Assembly (NCBI GenBank): GCA_902810765.1
Contig: CADDYR010000001.1
Span: 1-53,525 of the forward strand
Source of the DNA: Chloroflexota bacterium
GTDB lineage: Bacteria > Chloroflexota > Chloroflexia > Thermobaculales > Thermobaculaceae
Length of the DNA stretch: 53,525 bases
Direction: 5' to 3'
How positions within the stretch are numbered: the first letter of the stretch is position 1; every line of letters begins with the position of its first letter. Shown here piece by piece: positions 34,662 through 44,281 of the stretch. Made by a program: the position numbers and the translations under genes. The notes beneath the pieces were generated by a model that was not told the DNA's origin, made no database searches, and worked only from the letters and a program-made list of their open reading frames with translations.

Positions 34662-35102
34662 CTAGAAGAGCTCCTCGGCAAGAGCCACGATGATGCCCGC
34701 GGGACCTCGCACGTAGCAGAGCCTGTACAAGTCCTCGTACTGGACCACCTCGCCTACGAGCTCGGCGCCGCCCTCGCGCAATCGTGCGACGGTGTCGTCG
34801 AGGCTCTCGACCGTGAACATGACGCTCCGCAGCCCCAGCGCGTTCGGCGGTGCGATCAAGGGTTCGATCTCGACCAGTTCCGGATTGCGAAACTTCGTCA
34901 GCTCGAGCCGCCCGTGCCCATCCGGGGTCAGCATCATCACGATGTCGACCCGGACACCCTCGAGCCCGTTGACGCGGTCCACCCACGCGCCCTCGACCGC
35001 CGCCTCGCCTTCGATCGTCATGCCGAGCGCGGTGAAGAAGGCGACAGCGGCTCTAAGGTCGTCTACGACGACGCTTACGTGGTCTAGTCTCTTGATCGTC
35101 AC
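34662..35102 (-). CDS. VOC (glyoxalase/bleomycin-resistance) family protein
   Basis: A 146-residue protein with two beta-alpha-beta-beta-beta modules. The first runs KRLDHVSVVVDDLRAAVAFF to RLELTKF; the second runs LRSVMFTVESLDDTVARL to YVRGPAGIIVALAEEL. Metal ligands of the family are present as His in LDHVSV and Glu in RLELTKF, with Glu at the end of the last strand. The start is taken as GTG 35102, which gives the usual V-x-I-K-R-LDHV N-terminus. Substrate unknown. Confidence 0.88.
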   Translation of the reverse strand: MTIKRLDHVSVVVDDLRAAVAFFTALGMTIEGEAAVEGAWVDRVNGLEGVRVDIVMMLTPDGHGRLELTKFRNPELVEIEPLIAPPNALGLRSVMFTVESLDDTVARLREGGAELVGEVVQYEDLYRLCYVRGPAGIIVALAEELF

Positions 35103-35129
35103 GTCCCCAGTATGGCAGAGGTCGTGTGC

Positions 35130-35256
35130 GGCGGTCCAGGCCGACCGGTCCGACACTCCGGGGCCGTCCGCCCTTGGGCTTCGGCGGGAGCAGCGGCGCT
35201 ATCCGCTCCCACAACTCATCGGGCAACAGCTCCTTCGCCACGGCACCCTCCTCCAT
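35130..35256 (-). pseudogene. 5' remnant of an IS5-family transposase
   Basis: The minus-strand peptide AKELLPDELWERIAPLLPP followed by KPKGGRPR is the N-terminus of an IS5-group (ISL2/IS1031-like) transposase. It stops matching after GGRPR, just before the VOC gene, so only ~40 codons remain. Confidence 0.7.
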
Positions 35257-35315
35257 CGGCTCCTACGGGACAGGTGGCGCTAGAACGACGACCATAAGTG
35301 ACCCGGCCCCGACTA

Positions 35316-36170
35316 GGGTGTGTCTGCAAAGGAGTAGTCTGGAGGTATGAGCGGAGGGGATTTGACCGACGAGCAGTGGGAGCGGCTCGAGCCATTGCTG
35401 CCGCCCCAGAAAGCTAAGACAGGCAGACCCTCGCACCGATCATCGCAGAATGATCAATGGGATGTTGTGGATAGCTAGGACAGGTGCTCCCTGGAGGGAC
35501 CTACCCGAACGTTACGGCAAGTGGCAGACGGTATCGAGCAGGTTCTATCGTTGGAGGCAGGCAGGGATCTGGATCGGATCCTCGAAGCACTGCAGCAACA
35601 AGCCGACGGTGAGGGGAAACTTGACTGGGCAGTGCAATGCAATATGTAGATTCAACGGTGGCGAGAGCTCATCGACACTCAGCCGGGGCAAAAGGGGGGA
35701 GGCTGGAACCGAGGCGTTGGGTCGTAGTCAGGGAGGCTTGAGCACCAAGGTTCATCTGAGAGCCGAAGGGAGTGGCAAGCCGATGAGGATAGTGATCACT
35801 CCCGGGCAGAGGCACGAAACCGTAGCCTTGTAGCAACTGATGGCAGGGGAGGTGAAGCGAGCAGGGAGGGGTCGTCCCAAGCAGAGACCAGGCAGGATGG
35901 TTGGAGACAAAGGTTACAGTAGTGGTCATATCAGAGGGTATCTGAGAAGGCGAGGTATCAGAATCACTACCCCACACAAGAGGAATGAACAGCACAGGGG
36001 ACCTTTCGACAAGCAGATTTACAAGCAGCGCAATCGGGTGGTGAGGCTGATCAACCGCCTCAAGCCGTTTGGGAGGGTGGCCACCAAATACGAGAAACGA
36101 GGGGCAAACTACTTGGCTATGCTCACTCTCGCCTCTATCACCCTCTGGTCATGACTTTGCAGACATGCCC
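35316..36170 (+). mobile_element. IS5-family insertion sequence, 855 bp
   Basis: Bounded by 16-bp terminal inverted repeats GGGTGTGTCTGCAAAG (35316-35331) and CTTTGCAGACATGCCC (36155-36170), with two mismatches between ends. TA flanks both ends, fitting the short target duplication of the IS427/IS1031 groups. The transposase inside is broken. Confidence 0.88.
35347..36154 (+). pseudogene. IS5-family transposase, frameshifted
   Basis: The reading frame begins at MSGGDLTDEQWERLEPLLPP, breaks soon after TGRPSHR, continues in another frame with WIARTGAPWRDLPERYGKWQ, loses homology around 35590-35700, resumes with GGLSTKVHLRAEGSGKPM, meets a TAG near 35831 and finishes with VGDKGYSSGHIRGYLRRRGI and the YEKRGANYLAMLTLASI end. 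At least three lesions make it inactive; its ends could still be mobilised by a related transposase. Confidence 0.85.
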
Positions 36171-36198
36171 TAATCGGCGTCCGACATCCCGATGTCCG

Positions 36199-36522
36199 TC
36201 AGGATTCGGCCTCTCCCACACGCACGAACGGCTCGAGGAAGCTGTGCACCTTCTCCATCGTGATGCCCCGCCGCTGATCAACCCCGAGAGGGTGTCGGTC
36301 GGAGACCACCCGAAAGAGCGGGCGCTGGTTGTCCGAGTGCAGGTGCACGCTCACCTCGAGCCCGCAGCTTCCCGGGTAGGCCGGCACCCCTCCCGACAAC
36401 CATCCCCGGAGCGGAGGCTCCTCCTCGACCCCATCCTTCTCCCACAGCTCCAAGTACCGATGAAAGTCGTCTTCCGATACCTGCACCCATACGCCCCATT
36501 GGCACCCTGCGCCATCCCCCAC
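36199..36522 (-). pseudogene. DUF2199 protein, N-terminally truncated
   Basis: The 107-residue frame begins WGVWVQVSEDDFHRYLELWE and continues with GWLSGGVPAYPG and HPLGVDQRRGITMEKV, the C-terminal two-thirds of the DUF2199 family. The usual N-terminal part with its Cys/His residues is replaced by the mannosyltransferase remnant. Probably non-functional. Confidence 0.65.
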
Positions 36523-36700
36523 TCCGCCACAGCCTCAGGAGCACTACAGCCACCGTCAGGCAGCCGAACGGGAGGGCGGGCAGGAAGTGGTACAGAAACG
36601 CGGTGCGGGGCACGAGCATCCAGGGCAGAAGCCTGTCGAGAGCACGGGCAGGCCAGGGGAGGTTGCCGAGTGTAGGAGGGACGTCGGCACCCATCCGCGC
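36523..36700 (-). pseudogene. Remnant of a protein O-mannosyltransferase (PMT) gene
   Basis: The minus-strand peptide LLPWMLVPRTAFLYHFLPA followed by LPFGCLTVAVVLLRLW matches the C-terminal membrane region of PMT-family glycosyltransferases, where PR-x-x-F-x-YHFLPA is characteristic. Only ~55 codons survive, joined directly to the DUF2199 fragment. Confidence 0.6.
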
Positions 36701-36781
36701 TGCAGTTGTGGCGCGAGACATTGACCACCACCGACGCCAGGTACTGATCGCAGAAGTGCCGGCCTGCCTCCCTCGGCCGGA

Positions 36782-39652
36782 TCAGGCGGATGAGACGGCG
36801 TACCTTGTAGGCGCGAGTCCCAACTCGGAGGCGCGGGTGGCCAGTTGGGTACGCGTGTGCAGGTCCAGCTTGTCCAGCGCGCGCTGCATGTGGTTGGCCG
36901 CAGTCTTCTCCGTGATCACCAGCGCCTCCGCGATCTGGCGGTTAGACAGCCCCTGAGCCGCAAGACACGCCACCTCACGCTCGCGTGGGGTGAGCGCTGA
37001 TGCCCTACGTCGGACAGGGGCTGCCGGCGGGATCCTGTCTGTACCCCCTCCCCAGCGCCAAGTCTACGGCCTGCTCCAAGCTCAGCGTGCGACTAGAGAC
37101 GCTGTGGCGGATGGCTCTCTCGCTGCGTGCTACGGCCTGCTCCAAGCTCAGCGTGCGACCCTCCGCCCTGGCACGGTCGTAGTCGGAGCTGCCCAGGCTA
37201 CGCCGCGCCCGCGCCACCCATCGCTCACAGTCGATACGATTTGCCGGCCAGACCTGGGCGCCTAGCGCCGCCTCACCTGCCCCGAGCAGGCGTGCCGCGT
37301 CGACTGCTCGCCCCTCGGCCGCCGCGACCGCTCCCAGACCCATCATGCACTCGGCCATGCCGCGCGACCCTCCGATCCGCTGATACTGCGCCAGCGCCTC
37401 CGTGAATCACGCCTCTGCCCTCGCATGCTCACCGGTCGCGAGCGCCACGTAGCCGAGGTTATGCACCAGGCTGGGCTGCGAGCCTAGTCCCAGTGCGGCA
37501 AACTCTGACATGCTCTCCTCGTACAGCTGCCCGGAACGTGTATACGCACCTCTCACCCTCTCGACGTCGCCCAGCTCGTTGAGCCCCACGGCCAAGCTCC
37601 AGGTGTCACCCGTACGTCTGGCCACCTGGATGGCTTCGTTCAACCGCTCGCTGGCCGTGATCAGGTCCCCGGCTCTGAGAGCTCGTCGTGCCAGCGCCTC
37701 CAGGCCCCGGCACTCTCCCCACGTGTGGCCGATTCTACGCGCCTCCTCGAGCGCGGCCTCCGGGCTCACCTCCGGCACTCCCTCCAACGGGACGCCGTAC
37801 TCCCCGAGCAGGTATGTGAGTCCGTGCCCCCAAGCACCAGCTCCTCGTCACCGAGCGTCTCGGCGAGCGCCAGGTACTCATTCATCCAGGCATGCACGGT
37901 GCTAAGGTCGCCCGAGGGTCGGTTGGAGGCCACGTCACCCTGGAAGACGGATAGCTCGACGGCGTGGGCGAGGAGCATTCCTCGCTCACGCGTGGGCACC
38001 TTCTCTGGGAGCGCCAGCACCCTCTTCATCCAGTCGAGTCCCTCGCTCCATTGACCGTGCAAGAGCCAGGACAACGCGAGGGAGCACGCCAGGCCTACCG
38101 CGAGCTCCGTCTCCTCGCGCTCCAGCGCCCAGCCGAGTGCCGCCCGCACGTTGTCCTGCTCGTGCTCGCGCTCGACCCACCACAGCCACCAACCTTGCTC
38201 CGGCCTCCGGAAGGCTTGCTCGGCTCGCTGGGCGCACTTCGCCATCCACCTCGCGTGCCGCTCTCGTATGGCCTCGAGCTCACCACGCTCGGCCAGGCGC
38301 TGCTGCCCGTAGGCGCGGAGAGTTTCCAGCAGCCGGTAGCGGGTCGCCTCGACCTCCCTGAGCGGCTCCATCACTACGAGCGAACGATCCACGAGTCGGG
38401 AGAGGAGGTCCAGCACCTTGGCAGCCTCGACATCGTCCCCTGCACACACGGCCTCCGCCGCCTCAAGTGTGAAGCCTCCCGCGAACACCGATACCTGCTC
38501 GAAGAGGCGGCGCTCGGCCTCCGTGAGCAGGTTGTAGCTCCACTCGACCGTCGCGCGGAGCGTCTGTTGGCGACGTGGTGCCGTGCGGCTCGCACGACTG
38601 AGCAGGCGGAACCGATCGTGGAGGCGATCCAAGATCTCCTCGGGGGTGAGGAAGCACACCTGCGCGGCGGCCAACTCTAGCGCCAGCGGGATAGCATCGA
38701 GCCGCCGGCACAGCTCGAGTACGGCCGGTGCGTTACGCTCGCTCAGGACGAAGCCGGGCCGGGCAGCGCGGGTACGCTCGACGAAGAGCTCCACCGCCTC
38801 AGAGCTTGCCAGGTCCTTCACAGCCACGTCCCCCTCCGGCAATGCGAGCGAGGGGACGCGCCATGCAACCTCGCCCGTGACCCCGAGCGGCTCGCGGCTC
38901 GTGGCCAGGATGCGCAGGTCGGGGCAGGCCAGCAACAGGGACTCGGCGAGGGACGCACAGGCATCCAGCAGGTGCTCGCAGTTATCCAGAACCAGTAGAA
39001 CCCGCCCGTACCCAAGGGCAGTGACAAGGGTCGCGAGCAGCGTTCGGCCCGGCTCCTCGCGCACTCCTACCGCCTGCGCAACCGCCGGTGTTACGAGCGT
39101 GGGATCGGTCAGCGCCGCCAGCTCGACCAGCCATACCGCGTCGAAACTGTTCCCTAATACCCCGTGAGCCAGGCGCAGAGCGAGCCGAGTCTTGCCCACC
39201 CCACCTGTACCCGTCAGCGTGAGCAGGCGGGTGGTGTCGAGGAGGCGGCCCAGCTCGGTGAGCTCCCGCTCGCGTCCCAGGAAGGAGCTGAGCTCGGCGG
39301 GCAGGTTGTGTTGGCGGCCGAGGGCCAGACGGCGAGCAACCGGTCTGTCGTCGACTGTAGCGTGAAGCCTGGCACCGACCTCTACCAGCCGCGCCAGCGT
39401 CAACTCAGTAGATCGTCCCAAGTACGCCTTGCGCAGCCGTCCGTCCTGTCGTCGGTAGGCGTACCAGTACCAGTTGCCGCGCTGCAGCTCCCGGCGAGCG
39501 GTGAAGCGGAGCTCTCCGTGCTCGAACCGAAACGCCCTGCTGCCGGGCTGATCGAGCCAGCGCACCCACTCACTGCTGCCCACGGCCAGGCTCCGCTCCG
39601 GCCCGCCAGTAGTCAGTACACCTTGCCGAACTCGCGCTTCGGTGCGCACCAT
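36782..39652 (-). pseudogene. NB-ARC ATPase LuxR-type transcriptional regulator, broken
   Basis: A large regulator (~950 codons) starting at ATG 39652 with an excellent GGAGGAAGG ribosome site. Intact through the NB-ARC region: NLPAELSSFLGRERELTELG, P-loop LTGTGGVGKTRLAL, VLLVLDNCEHLLDA, ILATSREPLG and IPLALELAAA. It then has a frameshift near 37800, a TGA at 37407 inside the TPR-like helices and another frameshift near 37005, before the LuxR helix-turn-helix ALTPREREVACLAAQGLSN / RQIAEALVITEKTAANHM. A 66-bp in-frame duplication sits near 37100. The N-terminal ~650 residues could still be made as an ATPase without a DNA-binding domain. Confidence 0.85.
37065..37159. repeat. 29-bp direct repeat, 66-bp period
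   Basis: The 29-bp block beginning TACGGCCTGCTCCAAGCTC occurs at 37065-37093 and 37131-37159. The 66-bp offset keeps the reading frame and duplicates the TLSLEQAV motif in the regulator pseudogene. Confidence 0.85.
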
Positions 39653-39822
39653 ACCTTCCTCCTGCGGTGAGTATAGCATCGGTTTAGGTAACTCGCGGCC
39701 CATAGGTAACTGAGCTGAGAGCGCTGGAATGGGTGACAAGTTGGGCACTTCTGCTCACGACGAGCCGAATGCCCGACTTTAGACTTAGGGATGACGGACT
39801 CGACAACCAGGAGGAGGCTGAG

Positions 39823-40341
39823 ATGATCAAGGTCGAACAGAGCATCGTCATCAATCGTCCCGTTGAGGAAGTCTTCGCCTTCGTCGCCGATCAAACAAAC
39901 GCCCCGAGGTGGCAGTCGGGGCTGATGGAAGTGCGGCGAACCACGGCTGGTCCGCCGGGGATCGGCACGCGACATACGTTTGTGCGTAGGTTCGTGGGCC
40001 GGAGACTCGAGGCAAGCAACGAGTACACCGCGTACGAGCCGAACACGATGGTTGCCTTCAAGAGCATCTCGGACCCGATGGACTTCGCCGCGGGCTACCC
40101 TACCACACCGACGGAGGGAGGCACCGAGCTCAGCGGCTGGATCGAGATGCAGCCTAAAGGCTTCGCCGGGCTCACCGAGCCGTTGATCGCCGCCAGCCTG
40201 CGGCGAGATGTACAGGCGGCTCTTGTCACCCTGAAGAAGCTGCTCGAAGAGGGCGAACGTCCTGTCACCAGCCGGTCTCTGCCGAAGCGGGCCGATGAGG
40301 TAGAGATCGGGATGCCGGAATCAGGCCGAAGGAGGAAATGA
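39823..40341 (+). CDS. SRPBCC (START-like) domain protein
   Basis: A 172-residue polyketide-cyclase/dehydrase-like protein. The ATG at 39823 follows AGGAGG closely and gives the typical N-terminus MIKVEQSIVINRPVEEVFAF. The helix-grip fold is seen in VADQTNAPRWQSGL, the alternating beta strands up to TELSGWIEMQP, and the long C-terminal helix SLRRDVQAALVTLKKLLEEG. Such proteins bind hydrophobic ligands. It overlaps the next gene, forming a two-gene operon. Confidence 0.88.
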   Translation: MIKVEQSIVINRPVEEVFAFVADQTNAPRWQSGLMEVRRTTAGPPGIGTRHTFVRRFVGRRLEASNEYTAYEPNTMVAFKSISDPMDFAAGYPTTPTEGGTELSGWIEMQPKGFAGLTEPLIAASLRRDVQAALVTLKKLLEEGERPVTSRSLPKRADEVEIGMPESGRRRK

Positions 40342-40640
40342 TGGCCACGAGCATGTATGGAGTCATCGGTACCTGGAAGATGGCCGAGGGTCGCTGGGAG
40401 GAGCAAGCGCTGCACGAGCAGGTCGTGCCGATGGTGCGGCAGGTCCCGGGCTTCATCGCGGGCTACTGGCTGGGCAATCGAGGTGAGGATAAGACGTATA
40501 CCCTGATTGTGTTGGAGGACGAGGAGTCGGCCCAGCGCTTCAAAGCCCTCGTCGAGAGCGACCCCACGAACCGGGAGCAGGCCGGAGTGAGCCTGGAGTC
40601 ACTCATCGTGGCCGAAGTCGTGGCCGAGGCGCATAGCTGA
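40341..40640 (+). CDS. Small dimeric alpha-beta barrel (ABM-like) protein
   Basis: A 99-residue protein with the ferredoxin-like pattern of antibiotic-biosynthesis-monooxygenase/YdhR relatives: MYGVIGTWKMAEGRWEEQAL, VRQVPGFIAGYWLGN, TYTLIVLEDEESAQRFKALV and VAEVVAEAHS. Two ATGs are adjacent (40338, 40341); the second is better spaced from AGGAGG, and either overlaps the SRPBCC stop. Function is unknown; probably stress- or quinone-related. Confidence 0.75.
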   Translation: MATSMYGVIGTWKMAEGRWEEQALHEQVVPMVRQVPGFIAGYWLGNRGEDKTYTLIVLEDEESAQRFKALVESDPTNREQAGVSLESLIVAEVVAEAHS

Positions 40641-40761
40641 CGACCGATCGCGGCCCCCGGATAGACGCGCTCCCATGAGGCGCGCATCACGCGAGTAGCT
40701 CGCGCCCACAAGCAGCGGCGGACCGCTCGGGGCGCATCTAGCAATAGGAGGATGATCGAAA

Positions 40762-41685
40762 GTGGGAAAGTTGAGGCATCTCTTCATTATCCTGGTCCTG
40801 GCCCTCGGTGTGGCGCTTCCGGCCGGCATCGCTGCCGCGGCGAGTGCGCTCCCCAACGGCTTAACGGCGAAGATCGTCGCGGTCTCGGGCCAGACGATCG
40901 GCGGGGACATCGACGCAACCGGCTACGATGTGGGGATATATGTCGGGCCGGGCGTCCACGGCGTCAGTATAGTCGGCGCGACGGTCAGCGGGGCTAATGA
41001 TCAGGGCATCCTCGTGCAAGACACCTCGGGCGTCCTGATCAGAAGCAGCACAATCACGGGCAACGCGATCGATCCGTTCTCGATCGAAGAAGTCAAGGGC
41101 ATCGCTCTGGTGGGGACTACAGGCGTCGCGGTCCGCGGCAACACGGTACAAGGGAACCGCTACGGCGGCATCGGCGTCTATGACGACGGCCCGAACCACC
41201 CGTGGTCCCCGGAAGCCATCTCCGCCCCGCGCGCGAGCACGGGCAACCTCGTCTCCGCCAAGAACCCGGGTGGCGGCGTCTCCGACAACGTCGTTACCCG
41301 CAACACCATCTCCGGGGGCCTCGGCGGCATTATCGTCGCCGGGGGCGGTTACGGACCGGTCAGACTGACGAACAATGTCGTCTCGCACAACGTGCTAACG
41401 GACAATCTCATACCGTGCATCTCGCTGCACGCCTTCGGCCCTGGTGTGATCACGGGCACCCACCTAATCGGTAACGTGCTGTCGAACAACGGCACGGGGG
41501 AGTTGTCCAGGGAGACGACCGGGATCGAGATCTTCGCGATACCGGGCGTCGGCACCATCTCCAAGACGCAGGTGCTCCAGGAGACGGTCACCGGCGACTA
41601 CTACGGTGTCTACCACGTCGGCGATACGGGCACGCACGTGGCCCAATTGACGACCGGGGGTGCGACGGTCGCGGTCGGACCGTAG
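40762..41685 (+). CDS. Secreted right-handed beta-helix protein
   Basis: A 307-residue exported protein. A signal peptide (MGKLRHLFIILVLALGVALP, cleavage after AAA around residue 27) precedes parallel beta-helix (PbH1) repeats with Asn ladders: GATVSGANDQGILVQDTSG, SSTITGNAID, GNTVQGNRYGGIGVYDDG, NTISGGLGGIIVAG, NNVVSHNVLTDNLI and GNVLSNNG. The start is GTG 40762 with an AGGAGG further upstream. Such folds bind or cleave polysaccharides, but I see no catalytic motif of a known lyase. Confidence 0.85.
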   Translation: MGKLRHLFIILVLALGVALPAGIAAAASALPNGLTAKIVAVSGQTIGGDIDATGYDVGIYVGPGVHGVSIVGATVSGANDQGILVQDTSGVLIRSSTITGNAIDPFSIEEVKGIALVGTTGVAVRGNTVQGNRYGGIGVYDDGPNHPWSPEAISAPRASTGNLVSAKNPGGGVSDNVVTRNTISGGLGGIIVAGGGYGPVRLTNNVVSHNVLTDNLIPCISLHAFGPGVITGTHLIGNVLSNNGTGELSRETTGIEIFAIPGVGTISKTQVLQETVTGDYYGVYHVGDTGTHVAQLTTGGATVAVGP

Positions 41686-41837
41686 TTGCCGATAGCTTAG
41701 TTTCAGTTTCTGGTGCGGAGAGCAGTCCTCAACGGGTGGCCGGCCGCAAGAGTGGCGGGATCAAACCGGCCGACAACGCCGCGAATGCCCTCCGCACTGG
41801 AAAGCTGATCGTCGAGCCGTAAGAAAGGGGAATCGCA

Positions 41838-42257
41838 ATGGCCACAGAGTCGGATCGCTCCACGGCGTTGACGCGCTGCCTGCGGCTCAATGCGTTGGCG
41901 CTGGCTTTCAGTCTGGCGCACGTGATCGCCGACTATGCCATCCTCTCCGCTCAGGCTGGGGGCGACGCCTTGGCCCTGCCCTGGTATCTCGTGCTCGCGG
42001 GCGCGGCCTACGGGTGGTGGGGCTGGTCCATGGCGCAGGTGGGTGCTGGCGGCCGCATCGGTCTCTATAGCCTCCTGGTTCTCTCGGGACTATGGGCTGG
42101 ACTCCTCAATGGCGGTTCGTTGGTGTTCACGTCGCCCACGATCGTCCTGGCGGACGTCATCCACTTCGGCTCGTTGCTGTTCGGCATCGGCGGGGCGTAC
42201 GCGACCTGGCGTGTCCTGCGCTCCGGCCGCGTAGATCGCGCCGCCTCCATTGAGTGA
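41838..42257 (+). CDS. Small integral membrane protein
   Basis: A 139-residue protein with about four hydrophobic segments: LNALALAFSLAHVIADYAIL, LPWYLVLAGAAYGWWGW, IGLYSLLVLSGLWAGLLNGG and VIHFGSLLFGIGGAYATW. AAGAAAGGGG precedes the ATG. I do not recognise the family; the tryptophan-rich second helix and the HVIADY motif are the notable features. It stands alone between the beta-helix and cupin genes. Confidence 0.7.
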   Translation: MATESDRSTALTRCLRLNALALAFSLAHVIADYAILSAQAGGDALALPWYLVLAGAAYGWWGWSMAQVGAGGRIGLYSLLVLSGLWAGLLNGGSLVFTSPTIVLADVIHFGSLLFGIGGAYATWRVLRSGRVDRAASIE

Positions 42258-42445
42258 GCGGGGAGCCGTCATCTTATTCGCGGGTACCGGGACGGAGCAG
42301 ACTCAGTAGCGGACGGATCTAAGCACGGAGGAGCCAGCCCGCCGAGGTGAAGCAGGGGGCGAATCGTACCTGTGATCGGGCGCAGGCCGAGGTCATTGGG
42401 GCCTGTGATTTGGCAAGCAGAACCGGAGCTGGAAGGAAGGTGGGC

Positions 42446-43054
42446 ATGTTACCGAATAGTCGACAGACTGAGCCTAGCGAGGCCGTTCGGACGATCCACG
42501 ACCCGACGACGGGCGAGACGATCACGTTCATCGAGACAGCGGAGGAATCCGGGGGAGAGCGAGCGGTCATGCGGCTGGAGCTCGCGCCGGGCACCGTCGT
42601 GCCACCGCACGCCCATCCGTTCGAGGAGTCCTTCGAGTGTCTGGACGGGCAGCTGAGCTTCCGTCTGAACGGGCGCGTCGTGGAGCTGCGGCCAGGCGAC
42701 ATGGTCACGGCGCCTCGTGACGTGGTCCACGGCCTGAGCAATCCCTCTCAGGCGCCGGTGGTCCTCCGCGTCCTCGGGAGGCCCGGCCCAATCGCCGAAT
42801 ACAGCGTGCGGATCAAGTTCCTGCTGTCGCGCGACGGGTACCTGCCGACGGGCGGCGGGCCACCCAGGCAGCTCCTCATCGGCGCAGTGGTGCTGCATCG
42901 TGCCGGGATGTACTTCCCGCCGCTGCCCAGGTGGCTCTTCCGCAGCCTCATCGTCGCGCTGGCGGCGCTGGGTCGCTGGCGGGGACGAGAGCGGTTCCTG
43001 CTCCGTCGCCATCCCGAGTACGACCGCTTCCTGGCAACAGTGGGCAAGAAGTGA
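42446..43054 (+). CDS. Cupin domain protein with C-terminal amphipathic region
   Basis: A 202-residue protein. Residues ~35-120 form a cupin: motif 1 is PPHAHPFEESFECLDGQL (His-x-His, Glu) and motif 2 is PGDMVTAPRDVVHGLSN (Pro-Gly-Asp and His). The final ~80 residues contain a hydrophobic segment (WLFRSLIVALAALGRWRG) that may touch the membrane. ATG 42446 is preceded by GGAAGGAAGG. The enzyme activity is not deducible; metal binding is likely. Confidence 0.85.
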   Translation: MLPNSRQTEPSEAVRTIHDPTTGETITFIETAEESGGERAVMRLELAPGTVVPPHAHPFEESFECLDGQLSFRLNGRVVELRPGDMVTAPRDVVHGLSNPSQAPVVLRVLGRPGPIAEYSVRIKFLLSRDGYLPTGGGPPRQLLIGAVVLHRAGMYFPPLPRWLFRSLIVALAALGRWRGRERFLLRRHPEYDRFLATVGKK

Positions 43055-43133
43055 TCCTGCCAAAGCACGCTGGTAATGCGCTGACTGATTGGACTAACCC
43101 TCCCCAGTAAGTCAAGAAATGAGGAGATGCACG

Positions 43134-43586
43134 ATGCAAGACCCTGTACAACAACCCAAGCCGTACCTCCGTCGATTGGGCTCGGATCCCAGCTACTGGA
43201 GCATGCACCTGCTCCAGACCTGGCTGGTCGGAGGCAAGGAGACCAGCGGACGTGTCACGTTGGGCGAGGGGCTCGCCCGCAAGGGTACCGAGCCACCTCC
43301 CCACACTCACACGCGGGAGGACGAGGCGTACTACATACTGGAGGGCGAGCTGACCTTCTACGTCGGCGGGCAGACCCTCGAGGCCGCACCGGGGGATTTC
43401 GTCTGGCTGCCGCGCGGGATCGAGCACACCTTCGAGCTGAAGACGTCGCAGGGAAGGGCGCTGGTGATGTTCACTCCAGCGGGGCTCGAGGAGGCGTTCA
43501 AACAGCTCGGTGAGCCCGCTCAGAGCGCCAGCCTGCCCCCACCTTCGGAGGAACCGCCCGACGTGGAGCAGATGCTGAGCAAATGA
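43134..43586 (+). CDS. Cupin domain protein
   Basis: A 150-residue single cupin. The metal-binding motif 1 is PPPHTHTREDEAYYILEGEL and motif 2 is PGDFVWLPRGIEHTFEL; both are complete. The start at ATG 43134 follows GAGGAG; an ATG at 43119 is possible but lies within that site. It is similar in layout to the cupin just upstream, suggesting an old duplication or related roles in small-molecule oxidation or binding. Confidence 0.88.
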   Translation: MQDPVQQPKPYLRRLGSDPSYWSMHLLQTWLVGGKETSGRVTLGEGLARKGTEPPPHTHTREDEAYYILEGELTFYVGGQTLEAAPGDFVWLPRGIEHTFELKTSQGRALVMFTPAGLEEAFKQLGEPAQSASLPPPSEEPPDVEQMLSK

Positions 43587-43607
43587 GGCTTATGAGAAGA
43601 TACGCGG

Positions 43608-43712
43608 ATGAAGACGTACTCTGTAGACCTACGGCGACGGATAGTAGAAGCAGTGGAACGGGGAGTGCCGAGAGCCGAGGTGGCACCGGCCTTACCCCGA
43701 TTTGGTGGACAG
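43608..43712 (+). pseudogene. N-terminal remnant of an IS630-family transposase
   Basis: MKTYSVDLRRRIVEAVERG followed by VPRAEVAPALPRFGG is the typical start of an IS630 transposase helix-turn-helix. Similarity ends after about 34 codons at the IS3 remnant on the other strand. Confidence 0.75.
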
Positions 43713-43733
43713 GTAAGCTCTAAGCAGCTTCGC

Positions 43734-44217
43734 TCATCGATGTATTAATTCGAAGATAGCAGCTCTCGCCTCCTCTCTCGTTGCCCATACCCTCCGTTCT
43801 ACCAGCTCGCGCTTGAGCGTCGAGACGAAGCTCTCGGCCATCGCGTTGTCGTGGACCTCTCCTACGCTACCCATACCTGGCAGTATCCCTGTCTCTAGGA
43901 GGGTGTGACTGAACCCGAGCGAGGTGTATTGCGAGGCGTGATCCGAATGGTGGATCAGCCCTTCCCTCGGAGAGAGTCTCTGTGAGTGTGTAAAAGGGAG
44001 GGATGGTTGCGAGTCGGCCATCGTTTAGAGCCTCAACTGCCGCCCTCTGCTCTGTTGTTCGGCATTCGGGTCGCATCAACAGCAATCTCAAGGCTCGACG
44101 TGGAGTGAGTCCGGGCGGGGCTGGCCCCAGGGGAGCGCCTGCCGACTGCTGCTTACGCAGATGAGCCATGTAGCGGGAGACGTTGCGAGATGATCCGGGA
44201 TAGCCTAGCTCCACCAT
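43734..44217 (-). pseudogene. IS3 orfB C-terminus joined to an ISL3 transposase fragment
   Basis: Read on the minus strand, the upstream half (44217 to ~44000) has SSRNVSRYMAHLRKQQ and GLTPRRALRLLLMRPE, typical of ISL3-family transposases. The downstream half (to 43734) has the IS3 rve motifs LIHHSDHASQYTS, SVGEVHDNAMAESFVSTLK and VWATREEARAAIFELI, but stops without the conserved HS end. Two elements have been fused by deletion. Confidence 0.75.
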
Positions 44218-44281
44218 CTCACGCCACAGACGAGATCGCTCTGCCTCCGGTCGAGAGAATATCCTCCTGTTGTTCCTCTTT

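Noticed and set aside
43715-43735. TCTAAGCAGC match to the tRNA-Arg anticodon arm as a possible att site
   Set aside because: Only 10 bases match, it lies at an IS3 remnant, and the match does not continue into the tRNA 3' end.
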